Positions 16,184 to 24,144 of a stretch of DNA of 64,000 bases are shown here, piece after piece. Each line of letters opens with the position of its first letter. Positions within the stretch are counted from its first letter, which is position 1. The stretch comes from an uncultured Lachnospiraceae bacterium (GTDB taxonomy: Bacteria > Bacillota > Clostridia > Lachnospirales > Lachnospiraceae): positions 1-64,000 of the forward strand of contig CAJUMJ010000025.1 of NCBI GenBank assembly GCA_910587095.1. The letters run 5' to 3'. Made by a program: the position numbers and the translations under genes. The notes beneath the pieces were generated by a model. The model did not search any database. It saw nothing but the letters and a program-made list of their open reading frames with translations, and was not told the origin of the DNA.

Positions 16184-17845
16184 GTGGAATCCAAGAATTT
16201 TATCGAGCAGATCATTGACAAGGATCTGGCAGAGGGTGTTTATGAAACTGTGCACACCAGGTTTCCACCGGAGCCGAACGGCTATCTGCATATCGGCCAC
16301 GCCAAGAGCATTCTTTTAAATTCAGGGCTGGCGGCCAAGTATGGCGGCAAGTTTAACATGCGTTTCGACGATACAAACCCAACGAAAGAAAAGAGTGAGT
16401 TTGTAGAATCCATCAAGGCGGACGTAAAATGGCTGGGTGCGGACTACGAGGACAGATTGTTTTTCGCCTCCGATTATTTTGACCAGATGTACGAGGGCGC
16501 GCTGAAGCTGATTAAGAAGGGCAAAGCTTATGTTTCTGACTTGACAGCGGACGAGATGCGCGAGTACCGGGGGACGCTGACGGAGCCGGGAAAAGACGAT
16601 CCGAACAGGGATCGCAGCGTGGAAGAGAATTTAAAGCTTTTTGAGGAAATGAAGGAAGGAAAGTACGCTGACGGGGAAAAGACGCTGCGGGCGAAGATTG
16701 ACATGGCTTCTCCGAATATCAATATGCGGGATCCGATTCTCTACCGTGTAGCGCATCTCTCTCACCAGAATACAGGAGATAAATGGTGCATTTACCCGAT
16801 GTATGATTACGCGCATCCCATAGAGGATGCCATAGAGGGAATCACGCATTCTATCTGTACGTTGGAGTTTGAGGATCACAGACCGCTGTACAACTGGGTG
16901 GTGGCCGAGCTGGAATATCAGCATCCGCCCAAGCAGATCGAGTTTGCGAAAATGTATCTGACAAATGTGGTCACAGGCAAGCGATACATTAAGAAGCTGG
17001 TGGAGGACGGGATTGTGGACGGCTGGGATGACCCCAGGCTCGTATCCATCGCGGCGCTGAGAAGACGAGGATTTACACCGGAGTCGATCAGGCTCTTTGT
17101 GGAGCTGTGCGGTGTATCCAAGGCAAATTCCTCGGCAGAATATTCTATGTTAGAGTATTGTATCAGAGAGGATCTTAAGTTAAAACGGCCAAGAATTATG
17201 GCGGTGACTGATCCGGTCAAGTTAGTGATTGACAACTACCCGGAAGGGGAGACAGAGTGGCTTCCCGTGGCAAATAACCCGGAAAACGAGTCTCTCGGTA
17301 TACGTGAAGTGCCCTTTGGCAGGGAGCTTTACATTGAGCGCGACGATTTTATGGAGGAACCGCCGAAGAAATATTTCCGTCTGTTCCCCGGAAACGAAGT
17401 CCGTCTCATGGGAGCCTATTTTGTGAAATGTGTCGATTTCGAAAAGGATGAAAACGGGAAGGTGACGGTGGTGCACTGCACGTACGACCCGGCTTCCAGA
17501 GGAGGAAACAGCCCTGACGGCCGCAAGGTGAAAGGGACAATCCACTGGGTAGCGGCCGATTCGTCGGTGAAAGCGGAGGTCAGGCTCTATGAGAATATCA
17601 TCGACGAGGAGAAGGGCGTCTACAACGAGGACGGCAGCCTCAACCTGAACCCCAATTCCCTCACGGTGCTGAAGGAGTGCAGGATTGAACCGTCGGTGAA
17701 GGATGCGAAGCCCTATGAGAGCTTCCAGTTTGTCAGACAGGGATTTTTCTGTGTGGATTGCAAAGATTCCAGGCCGGATAACCTTGTTTTTAACAGAATT
17801 GTATCTCTTAAAAGCTCCTACGTATTGCCGAAAACAGAGAATTAG
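16184..17845 (+). CDS. glnS: Glutaminyl-tRNA synthetase
   Basis: Charges tRNA-Gln directly. 553 residues, the family's usual length: class I catalytic core with HIGH motif (HIGHAKS, His36), the FDDTNP motif, connecting domain, and C-terminal anticodon-binding barrels. GTG at 16184 chosen as start because GGGAGGAG precedes it and the protein then begins [11 protein letters not shown], like homologues; the frame is open 26 codons further up. The class I KMSKS position, MSKRKL in E. coli GlnRS, here reads [10 protein letters not shown] (about 262-271), keeping a lysine but losing the Met-Ser. Clostridia often rely on GatCAB, so GlnRS suggests acquisition at some point. Confidence 0.95.
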   Translation: MESKNFIEQIIDKDLAEGVYETVHTRFPPEPNGYLHIGHAKSILLNSGLAAKYGGKFNMRFDDTNPTKEKSEFVESIKADVKWLGADYEDRLFFASDYFDQMYEGALKLIKKGKAYVSDLTADEMREYRGTLTEPGKDDPNRDRSVEENLKLFEEMKEGKYADGEKTLRAKIDMASPNINMRDPILYRVAHLSHQNTGDKWCIYPMYDYAHPIEDAIEGITHSICTLEFEDHRPLYNWVVAELEYQHPPKQIEFAKMYLTNVVTGKRYIKKLVEDGIVDGWDDPRLVSIAALRRRGFTPESIRLFVELCGVSKANSSAEYSMLEYCIREDLKLKRPRIMAVTDPVKLVIDNYPEGETEWLPVANNPENESLGIREVPFGRELYIERDDFMEEPPKKYFRLFPGNEVRLMGAYFVKCVDFEKDENGKVTVVHCTYDPASRGGNSPDGRKVKGTIHWVAADSSVKAEVRLYENIIDEEKGVYNEDGSLNLNPNSLTVLKECRIEPSVKDAKPYESFQFVRQGFFCVDCKDSRPDNLVFNRIVSLKSSYVLPKTEN

Positions 17846-17878
17846 GGTAAAATGTACACGTAGGCAATGAGCAGTGCG

Positions 17879-18082
17879 CAGACAGAAGATAAATGAAGAG
17901 GGGAGCAAGCTCACCGAAGCATTTATCTGAAAGGCTGCATAGGGCGAAGCCCGTGAACGAGATGGAGCGAAGCGAAATCGAGTTTGCACAGCGGGCAAAG
18001 GAGCAGACAGAAGATAAATGAGGAGGGGAGCATGCTCACCGAGGCATTAATCTGAAAGGCTGCATAGGGCGAAGCCCGTGAA
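17879..18082. repeat. Direct tandem duplication of a hairpin unit (period 125 bp)
   Basis: A roughly 80-bp unit starts at 17879 (CAGACAGAAGATAAATGA) and again at 18004 with few changes, each ending AGGGCGAAGCCCGTGAAC. Each unit holds AGATAAATG paired with CATTTATCT (second copy CATTAATCT) around GGAGC-aa-GCTC, then GGGC-gaa-GCCC. The 45 bp between units has AAGCGAAATCGAG-type small repeats. It makes up most of the 321-bp glnS to DUF2225 gap; no gene there. Confidence 0.8.
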
Positions 18083-18166
18083 CAGAATTTGTACTGCAAA
18101 GAGAGTAAGCGCAGACGTTGTAAACATATATGATAGTATAAAAAGCAATTTGGGGAGGATAAAAAA

Positions 18167-19033
18167 ATGGCAGGACTGTTATCAGGCTTAGAGCAGTTTG
18201 GACTTAATAATCTGGAGGATATGAACCTCTATGAAACGCCAAAGAAATCGGAAGAGGCAGAAGGAGGAGCTGCGGCTGTGCATACGGTACAGGAGCAGGA
18301 TCTTCTTTTTGACAAATCTTTCACCTGTCCTCTGTGCGACAGGGAATTTAAGGCGAGAACCGTCAAGATCGGCAAGGCGAAGCTGGCGGGCAGCGATTTG
18401 GATCTTCGCCCCAGATATGAGCAGATTGATATGTTAAAGTATGACGTTATCATGTGCCCTTCCTGCGGCTATGCGGCGCTCAGCAGATTTTTCAAGTACC
18501 TTACATCTCCCCAGGCGAAGAATATTCAAAAGACGATCTCAGCCACCTTTAAACCGCAGAAGGAGGCGGCGGAGACTTACACTTATGACGAGGCGCTGGA
18601 GCGCTACAAGCTGGCTCTCGCAAACGCGATTGTCAAACAGGCGAAAGCAAGCGAGAAAGCTTATATCTGTCTGAAGACGGCATGGCTTCTCAGAGGTAAG
18701 GCGGAGAATCTGGATCCCGAACAGCCGGATTACGAGGAGCAGAAGAAGAAGTGTCAGGAAGAGGAAGACGAATTCTTGAGGAATGCGTTGGAAGGTTTTC
18801 TGGCGGCCAGACAGGCGGAGAGCTATCCGATGTGCGGCATGGATGAGCCTACCGTAGACTTCCTGATCTCGGTGACGGCGATGCGCTTTGAGCAGTACGA
18901 TGTGGCCAGCCGCCTGATTTCAAATCTGGTTGTCTCCAAAACGGTCAATCCCCGTATGAGAGACAAGGCCAGAGATGTGAAGGAAATGTTGATGAAGAAG
19001 ATTAAGGAAAAGAATGCCGCGAGCAGAAAATAA
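18167..19033 (+). CDS. DUF2225 family zinc-ribbon protein
   Basis: 288 residues. A short acidic N-terminal region precedes two Cys pairs, CPLCDREF (about 55) and CPSCGYAALS (about 97), forming a zinc ribbon; the rest is helical, TPR-like. This is the layout of DUF2225, a clostridial/bacillar family without an established role. GGGGAGG precedes the ATG. The regulator gene at 19049 starts 15 bp after the stop, so co-transcription is likely. No membrane segments. Confidence 0.85.
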   Translation: MAGLLSGLEQFGLNNLEDMNLYETPKKSEEAEGGAAAVHTVQEQDLLFDKSFTCPLCDREFKARTVKIGKAKLAGSDLDLRPRYEQIDMLKYDVIMCPSCGYAALSRFFKYLTSPQAKNIQKTISATFKPQKEAAETYTYDEALERYKLALANAIVKQAKASEKAYICLKTAWLLRGKAENLDPEQPDYEEQKKKCQEEEDEFLRNALEGFLAARQAESYPMCGMDEPTVDFLISVTAMRFEQYDVASRLISNLVVSKTVNPRMRDKARDVKEMLMKKIKEKNAASRK

Positions 19034-19048
19034 CGGCGGCCGGATGTA

Positions 19049-20464
19049 ATGAGAGAACTGCCAATCAATATCCGGCTGGATGCCGGAAGCAGTAAAACGT
19101 TATACGAGCAGATTTATGAGTATATCCGGGAGGAAATCAGAAAGGGGAGCCTTTTGCAGAATGAAAGGCTTCCCTCGGCGAGATTTCTCTCGGATTATCT
19201 TCAAGTGTCCAGAACTACGGTGGATATGGCCTACGGGCAGCTAGTGGCGGAGGGATATTTGACGGCAAAGCCGAAGAAAGGCTATTTTGTCGGCGATGTG
19301 AAAGAGCTTTATGATACCGGCGTAGAGGTAAGGCATGAGAAGCCGGAACATGACGAGGTAAAAAAGCCTCCGGCGTGGCGTTTCGACTTTTCGCCGACAG
19401 CCATTGATATGAGCTGTTTCCCCTATGCCACATGGAAGAAGATTACGAAAAATATTCTGGTGGATGCCAGAAGCAGCATGTTTGCCTTGGGAGAGCCGCA
19501 GGGGGACATGGAGCTTCGAAGGACGATTTGCCGGTATCTGCACGGGTCCAGGGGAGTGAATTGTGAACCGGAGCAGATTATTGTCGGGGCAGGGAACGAT
19601 TTCCTGCTTCTTTTGCTGGAAAAGATATTGGGGCGTCATATCCATGTGGCGATGGAGAATCCGACTTACATCAGGGCTTACCGTATCTTTCGCTCATTTG
19701 CCTATCCGATCTCCCTGATTCCCATGGATGAGCGGGGAATTTGCGTGGACAGACTGACGCTGAGCGGAGCGCAGCTCGCCTACGTGATGCCGTCCCACCA
19801 GTATCCAACAGGCGTTTCCATGCCGATCGGCAGGCGTATGGAGCTTTTGCAGTGGGCGGCGGAGGGACAGGACAGATATTTGATTGAGGACGATTACGAC
19901 AGTGAGTTTCGCTATAAGGGGAAACCTCTGCCTTCGCTGCAAGCATCTGACAGACAAGGGCGTGTGATCTATATCGGAACATTCTCCAAGGCGATAGCCC
20001 CGGCTATCCGTGTCAGCTACATGGTGCTTCCTTACCCGCTGTTAGAAAGATACCGTAGAGAATGCGGCTTTTTTTCTTCCACGGTATCCAGAATTGACCA
20101 GACCATTTTAAACGAGTTTATCAGGGACGGATATTTTGAGAGGTATCTCAATAAGATGCGCAAACTTTACCGCACAAAGCACGATCTTTTGCTTGACGAG
20201 CTAAAGGAGCTTGAGGAAGATTTTTCCGTAAGCGGTGAGAACGCGGGTTTACATGTCCTGCTTACCGATAAAAGAGGCAGAACCGAAGAGCAGCTTGAAC
20301 ACGCGGCGGCGGTGGCGGAGGTGAAAGTATACGGGCTGGAAGCTTTTCGCATGGAAGGGACGACGGAAAAGGGAGACTTGGCAACGATGATTTTGGGCTA
20401 TGGCGGACTGTCTCCGGAAGAAATTACAGAAGGCATCGGCATATTAAAAAAAGTCTGGCGTTGA
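19049..20464 (+). CDS. MocR-type GntR/aminotransferase-fold transcriptional regulator
   Basis: 471 residues. N-terminal GntR winged helix-turn-helix (about 8-75, with LPSARFLSDYLQVSRTTVD) fused to a class I aminotransferase-like domain; PLP lysine is Lys314 in IGTFSKAIAPAIR, and the YLIEDDYDSEFRY motif is typical of MocR/PdxR. MocR regulators sense PLP, GABA or related compounds; no pdxST or gabT gene is adjacent. The ribosome binding site is poor and the gene follows the DUF2225 gene closely, so translation may be coupled. The stop codon lies in the loop of a perfect terminator. Confidence 0.9.
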   Translation: MRELPINIRLDAGSSKTLYEQIYEYIREEIRKGSLLQNERLPSARFLSDYLQVSRTTVDMAYGQLVAEGYLTAKPKKGYFVGDVKELYDTGVEVRHEKPEHDEVKKPPAWRFDFSPTAIDMSCFPYATWKKITKNILVDARSSMFALGEPQGDMELRRTICRYLHGSRGVNCEPEQIIVGAGNDFLLLLLEKILGRHIHVAMENPTYIRAYRIFRSFAYPISLIPMDERGICVDRLTLSGAQLAYVMPSHQYPTGVSMPIGRRMELLQWAAEGQDRYLIEDDYDSEFRYKGKPLPSLQASDRQGRVIYIGTFSKAIAPAIRVSYMVLPYPLLERYRRECGFFSSTVSRIDQTILNEFIRDGYFERYLNKMRKLYRTKHDLLLDELKELEEDFSVSGENAGLHVLLTDKRGRTEEQLEHAAAVAEVKVYGLEAFRMEGTTEKGDLATMILGYGGLSPEEITEGIGILKKVWR

Positions 20465-20478
20465 ACCAGACTTTTGAT
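20449..20478 (+). terminator. Terminator overlapping the end of the MocR gene
   Basis: AAAAGTCTGG (20449-20458) and CCAGACTTTT (20466-20475) form a perfect 10-bp stem with the stop codon TGA in the loop; the A and T arms let it work in both directions, toward the convergent TetR gene too. Confidence 0.88.
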
Positions 20479-20536
20479 TATGCAAGTCGCGCAGCGAATG
20501 GGAAAGAAGAGCGTCCCTACTCGATATCTGTGCGTG

Positions 20537-21139
20537 TCAGCGATAGGAAAGCTTTTTCATCATATTCAGATAAGCGCAGGTTTCCTCGTAAAACATGTCA
20601 GGGTGGAATGAGGCGTCCTGGAAACGGGCGTCCATCAGGCCGTCGAGCGTGTAGGTGAGCATCTGATCCAGTTTTTCATAGTCAACCTCCTCGCGGAATC
20701 TGGAGCGGTCGCTCTGGTTTTTTAAAACCGCCTGGATGTCGCTCAACACGTTTTTCTGGCGCTCGGTGGCCAAAAGCGCTTCGCTCACGTCCTCAAAACG
20801 GCAACGATCCAAAAACTGCTGCATGTAGGGATAATTTTTGAGAACCTGCATTTTGGCATATTCCATCTGCCGGCGTATTTCAAAATAGTCCCGCTCGGAA
20901 GAGGGGACGCCGCCGGTCAGCTCAAGCTTCATAAAACGCACACTGTAGTCAAAGAGGAAGCTGTAAAGGCCAAGTTTACTCCCGAAATAATGAAATAAGA
21001 GCCCTTTGCTGATACCGGCCTCCCTAACGATATCGTCTGTGCTGGCATGTTTATAGCCGCCTGCAGAGAATACTTTCAAGGCGGCATTGATCATGCGGTC
21101 CTGCTTTTCTTTTTTCAGATCAAAAAATTTTTCGTTCAT
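20537..21139 (-). CDS. TetR/AcrR family transcriptional regulator
   Basis: 200 residues. N-terminal helix-turn-helix (about 12-56) with MINAALKVFSAGGYKHASTD, IVREAGISKGLLFHYFGSK, classic TetR; the C-terminal ligand domain is not recognisable. GAGGAAG precedes the ATG. The promoter and a GACC-ttctt-GGTC operator lie directly upstream, so autorepression is likely. No exporter or enzyme gene is next to it on the same strand; the acidic protein gene at 21393 is divergent and might be a second target. Confidence 0.9.
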   Translation of the reverse strand: MNEKFFDLKKEKQDRMINAALKVFSAGGYKHASTDDIVREAGISKGLLFHYFGSKLGLYSFLFDYSVRFMKLELTGGVPSSERDYFEIRRQMEYAKMQVLKNYPYMQQFLDRCRFEDVSEALLATERQKNVLSDIQAVLKNQSDRSRFREEVDYEKLDQMLTYTLDGLMDARFQDASFHPDMFYEETCAYLNMMKKLSYR

Positions 21140-21163
21140 GTCTTCCTCAATTCTACATAAACT

Positions 21164-21176
21164 GACCTTCTTGGTC
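21164..21176. promoter_or_regulatory. Probable TetR operator
   Basis: GACC-TTCTT-GGTC, a short palindrome of the form often bound by TetR proteins, right after the -10 box of the TetR gene. Inference from position and symmetry. Confidence 0.5.
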
Positions 21177-21183
21177 GACTCTA

Positions 21184-21212
21184 ACTATAACACAATGCCG
21201 TCGGGGATTCAA
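21184..21212 (-). promoter_or_regulatory. Promoter of the TetR gene
   Basis: On the minus strand: TTGAAT (complement of 21207-21212), 17-bp spacer, TATAGT (complement of 21184-21189). Confidence 0.65.
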
Positions 21213-21225
21213 TGACCTGCGAAAA

Positions 21226-21255
21226 ACTAGTTTGAATATTTTTTCAAACCACTAG
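21226..21255. promoter_or_regulatory. Inverted repeat in the TetR/acidic-protein divergent region
   Basis: GTTTGAA (21230-21236) and TTCAAAC (21243-21249), flanked by ACTAG on both sides. Could be a second operator or a transcription stop; no assignment possible. Confidence 0.4.
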
Positions 21256-21392
21256 ATCTTGTGGAAAAAAGGAGGATGAAAAGATTAAATTTACAAAGTT
21301 TTCTCTTTTTTTATACATATTCTCTTTTCATTTTCACAAAATAGTATTAATATAATGGTAATAGGAACCGGCACGGTGAAAGGAGAACACTG

Positions 21393-21785
21393 ATGGCAAA
21401 GAAATTTGGTAAATTATTTATGGTGGCAGCGGCTCTGGGCGCCGTAGCAGGAGGAATGTACTATTACCTGAAGGACAGGGATGCGTTGATCGACGACGAT
21501 TTTGACGACGATGATTTTGACAATTTCGACGAAGAACCGGAGGAGAAGGAAGCGGATCGAAATTATGTGGATCTCGATCTCGGAAAGAAGGAAGAGGAGG
21601 CCGGTGAGGCCGATGAAACTGCCGAGGCTTTGGAGGAATCCAAAGAGGAAGCCAGGGAAGAGTTTAAAGAAGGCATTCAGGCGCTCAAGGCTGAGGCGAC
21701 GGACAAAATAGTCGGAAGCAACGTAAAGGATGTGGAAGAGTTTTTCGATGACGAAGATGGCGACGATTCTACGGATGCGGTTTAG
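21393..21785 (+). CDS. Small acidic membrane-anchored hypothetical protein
   Basis: 130 residues. Starts with a basic residue cluster and a hydrophobic segment (about 8-26, GKLFMVAAALGAVAGGMYYY), then is extremely acidic (long Asp/Glu runs such as DDDFDDDDFDNFDEE) with a helical, charged middle. The layout resembles YtxH-like stress proteins, but the acidic run is unusual and I do not recognise the family. AAAGGAGA precedes the ATG and a TATAAT box lies at 21351-21356 with a weak -35. Confidence 0.78.
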   Translation: MAKKFGKLFMVAAALGAVAGGMYYYLKDRDALIDDDFDDDDFDNFDEEPEEKEADRNYVDLDLGKKEEEAGEADETAEALEESKEEAREEFKEGIQALKAEATDKIVGSNVKDVEEFFDDEDGDDSTDAV

Positions 21786-21861
21786 TCCGGTCAGCTAAAA
21801 AGCGGAGAGAAGAGTAAAACATTATAAATTGCAAAGAGGGGCGATCTCAGATGAGGACGCC

Positions 21862-22623
21862 CTATTTGTTTGCCTTATACGGCGGATCTGCGGGGTAGCC
21901 GCCTTTCAATTTCTGCATACCGCGTTGAATGGCATCCTTGGAGGTTTTCCAATCGGCGTCCTTGTTGCGGTAGTCGAATTTTTCCACAAGCCAGGAGACG
22001 TCCTCCGAAAGACGCGCCATATTTTCCTCCATCAAGGGGAAGAGCATTTCATAGAACTCGGCTTTTTCCTTATCGTTTAGGCGTTTATCCGCTGCCTCAC
22101 ACAGGTCGCCGAAGTGGCAGAGACAAAATCCCTTGCCGCCTTTTACTTTTGCGCGAAACTCAGGATCCTTTTTAAACATCACAAAGAAAGTGTCCAGGTA
22201 GCGGGCGTAAGTGTCCGCAAAGCGTTTGCAGATATAGCAGGAAGATTCCTTTTCGGCGACCCATTTGCCGATGGGATTCGTGTGCCCGGACGTTTTTTTA
22301 AGTTTGTCCTTTAATGAGGTTTTGCCGGGGGTGAAGCTTTTAATCTGTTCCTGCAGCTCCCGGTTTATTTTCTGGTAGTGGGTTTTCAGAATCCAGGCGT
22401 TTCCGAGCGTGTTTCCATAGTCGAACATCTTTTTGAAATGGTTTTTGCAAAAGCCGGCCTGATCCGTCTGCTCGCGCACATCGCTCTCCATATAGGAAGC
22501 GCCCGAGCCAAGAACGAAATCCAGAAGATCCTGCTCCACATTCCGTTCAATATAACAGAAAGGACATTCGTCCTGCGCGTTTATGGCGTCGTTTAAGGGA
22601 ATGGTATATAGCTGTTCTTTCAT
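21862..22623 (-). CDS. DUF6062-like cysteine-motif protein
   Basis: 253 residues, soluble. Pairs of cysteines with histidines are spread along the chain: CPFCYIERN (about 20), FCKNHFKKMF (about 65), SCYICKRF (about 130) and GFCLCHFGDLCEAA (about 165-178). These recall the repeated CxxC/CxxH arrangement of DUF6062 proteins of clostridia; likely metal or cofactor binding (inference). The start ATG (complement of 22621-22623) has AAGGAGAG before it; the frame is open further upstream into the tandem repeats, but without a site. Function unknown. Confidence 0.78.
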   Translation of the reverse strand: MKEQLYTIPLNDAINAQDECPFCYIERNVEQDLLDFVLGSGASYMESDVREQTDQAGFCKNHFKKMFDYGNTLGNAWILKTHYQKINRELQEQIKSFTPGKTSLKDKLKKTSGHTNPIGKWVAEKESSCYICKRFADTYARYLDTFFVMFKKDPEFRAKVKGGKGFCLCHFGDLCEAADKRLNDKEKAEFYEMLFPLMEENMARLSEDVSWLVEKFDYRNKDADWKTSKDAIQRGMQKLKGGYPADPPYKANK

Positions 22624-22680
22624 AGAGACTCTCCTTGTCGCTTGTTTTTTTCCTGCGCTTATTATAACATAATAACAAAG

Positions 22681-22911
22681 CGAAAGCAGTGAAATACTTA
22701 GGAAAGAATTGCAGAGCAATTCTTAGGTCGCAGACTGCCGAGTCTGCGACGAGTAAAACACTTAGGAAAGAATTGTAGAGCAATTCTCAGGTCGCAGACT
22801 GCTAAGACTGCGACGAGCGAAAGCAGTGAAATACTTAGGAAAGAATTGCGGAGCAATTCTTAGGTCGCAGACTGCCGAGTCTGCGACGAGTAAAACACGC
22901 AGGAAAGAAGA
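22681..22911. repeat. Three tandem copies of a two-hairpin unit
   Basis: CTTAGGAAAGAATT occurs at 22697, 22761 and 22834 (steps of 64 and 73 bp). Each unit holds GAATTG-(c/t)aga-style hairpins (GAATTG/CAATTC) and CGCAGACT/AGTCTGCG (middle copy CGCAGACTGCTAAGACTGCG). Units 1 and 3 share an extra CGAAAGCAGTGAAATA lead and are closest, a period of 137 bp. It occupies the 300-bp gap between the divergent DUF6062 and HAD genes. No CRISPR-like unique spacers. Confidence 0.85.
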
Positions 22912-22923
22912 GGAGAGAAAGCC

Positions 22924-23742
22924 ATGCGGAAGGGACTTCCGGAATTAAACGAGGACAGGGACGGGATTTTGTCACAGGTAAGATGTTTTGCTCTTGATAT
23001 GGACGGGACAATTTATCTGGGAGAAAAATGGATAGATGGGGCAAAGGAATTTTTGGATCGCATAGAGGCTTCGGGGAGAAGATATGTCTTTTTGACGAAC
23101 AACTCTTCAAAGAATGCGGCGGTTTATGTGGAAAAGCTCGCCAGAATGGGGCTTTTCGTAGGGGAAGAGAAGATCATTACCTCGGGACAGGCAACCATCT
23201 ATTATTTACAGCGGCATTTTTCGGGTAAGAAGGTGTTCCTTTTAGGAAACGAGCTGCTCAAGGAAGAATTTTCGCAGGCGGGAATCCGATTGGAGGATGC
23301 AGATCCCGAGGTGGTGGTGACGGCTTTTGACACGTCTCTTGATTATCGGAAAATGTGTAGGGTATGTGATTTCGTGAGGGCGGGGCTGCCGTATCTGGCC
23401 ACGCACCCGGATTACAACTGCCCGACGGAGGACGGCTTTATACCGGATGCGGGAGCCATTCACGCCTTTATCCATGCCTCGGCTTTTCGCTATCCGGACA
23501 GGGTGATCGGCAAGCCGAACGAGGATATAATAGAATATTTGACAAAGAGAGTGGATTGCGGGCGGAGTCAGATCGCCATGGTTGGGGACAGGCTGTATAC
23601 GGACATCGCGGCAGGCGTCAACCATGGATTAAAAAGCGTGCTTGTTTTGAGTGGGGAGGCGACTATGGAGGAACTGGAAACTTCCGAGGTGAAGCCGCAG
23701 CTTCTCTTTTCTTCGGTACGCGAAATGTGCCCCTTTTTGTAA
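22924..23742 (+). CDS. HAD-IIA family phosphatase (NagD/AraL-like)
   Basis: 272 residues. HAD motif I DMDGTIYLG (nucleophile Asp near 26), motif II FLTNNSSKN (near 58-66), the IIA cap, then GKPNEDIIEYL with the motif III lysine and MVGDRLYTDIAAG as motif IV. This is the NagD/AraL/4-nitrophenylphosphatase group, which dephosphorylates small sugar or nucleotide phosphates; substrate unknown. GGAGAG precedes the ATG. Monocistronic as far as seen. A T-poor 400-bp gap follows. Confidence 0.9.
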   Translation: MRKGLPELNEDRDGILSQVRCFALDMDGTIYLGEKWIDGAKEFLDRIEASGRRYVFLTNNSSKNAAVYVEKLARMGLFVGEEKIITSGQATIYYLQRHFSGKKVFLLGNELLKEEFSQAGIRLEDADPEVVVTAFDTSLDYRKMCRVCDFVRAGLPYLATHPDYNCPTEDGFIPDAGAIHAFIHASAFRYPDRVIGKPNEDIIEYLTKRVDCGRSQIAMVGDRLYTDIAAGVNHGLKSVLVLSGEATMEELETSEVKPQLLFSSVREMCPFL

Positions 23743-24006
23743 GCTTCGGTAGAAAATAAGAAGACAGCAATGGAGAATGCCTTTGGAAAGCGAAGCGGCC
23801 TTTCTTGCGTTTTGGCAGGGCAGGCAGTGACCTGCGCGAATAGACAGAATCGGAAAGTGACGAAGACGGCGTACGAGGGGTGCAAGCATCTCGAATCTGC
23901 TTATTTGTGTATCTATGGTCGTAGACAACAATTATGCAAAGTGCATAATTGGCCTGAATAATTTCTGTGTAAAATGGAAAAAATGGAATATAAATGAAAT
24001 ACCCTA
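23743..24006. other. Gap before the maltodextrin locus
   Basis: No gene recognised. A 63-codon open frame (23770-23961) lacks a ribosome binding site and a plausible protein pattern. The end of the gap carries the promoter and operator boxes listed separately. Confidence 0.5.
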
Positions 24007-24035
24007 TTGCAAAAATTGTAGTTAGGTTATATACT
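24007..24035 (+). promoter_or_regulatory. Promoter of the sugar-binding protein gene
   Basis: TTGCAA (24007-24012), 17-bp spacer, TATACT (24030-24035), about 110 bp before the start codon. Confidence 0.75.
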
Positions 24036-24050
24036 TAACCCAAGAAAACG

Positions 24051-24097
24051 GAAACGTTACCGGTGACGATACCGAAACCGTTACCAGAACGATTTCC
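24051..24097. promoter_or_regulatory. LacI-type operator boxes
   Basis: GAAACGTTACCG (24051-24062) and GAAACCGTTACCAG (24074-24087) repeat with a 23-bp step, followed by GAACGATTTCC. Each is a rough palindrome around a central CG, as LacI/CcpA proteins bind. Downstream of the promoter, so bound protein would block transcription. The LacI gene at 29156 is the natural candidate; CcpA is the alternative. Confidence 0.5.
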
Positions 24098-24144
24098 AAA
24101 CAACAAACTGTTACTTTAATAAATGAAAGGGAGAGGAAAAAACA

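Noticed and set aside
22681..22911. Possible CRISPR array
   Set aside because: The repeats are long, contiguous and palindromic with no unique spacers, and there are no cas genes.
23770..23961. 63-codon frame between the HAD gene and the maltodextrin promoter
   Set aside because: No ribosome binding site, no family pattern, unusual composition.
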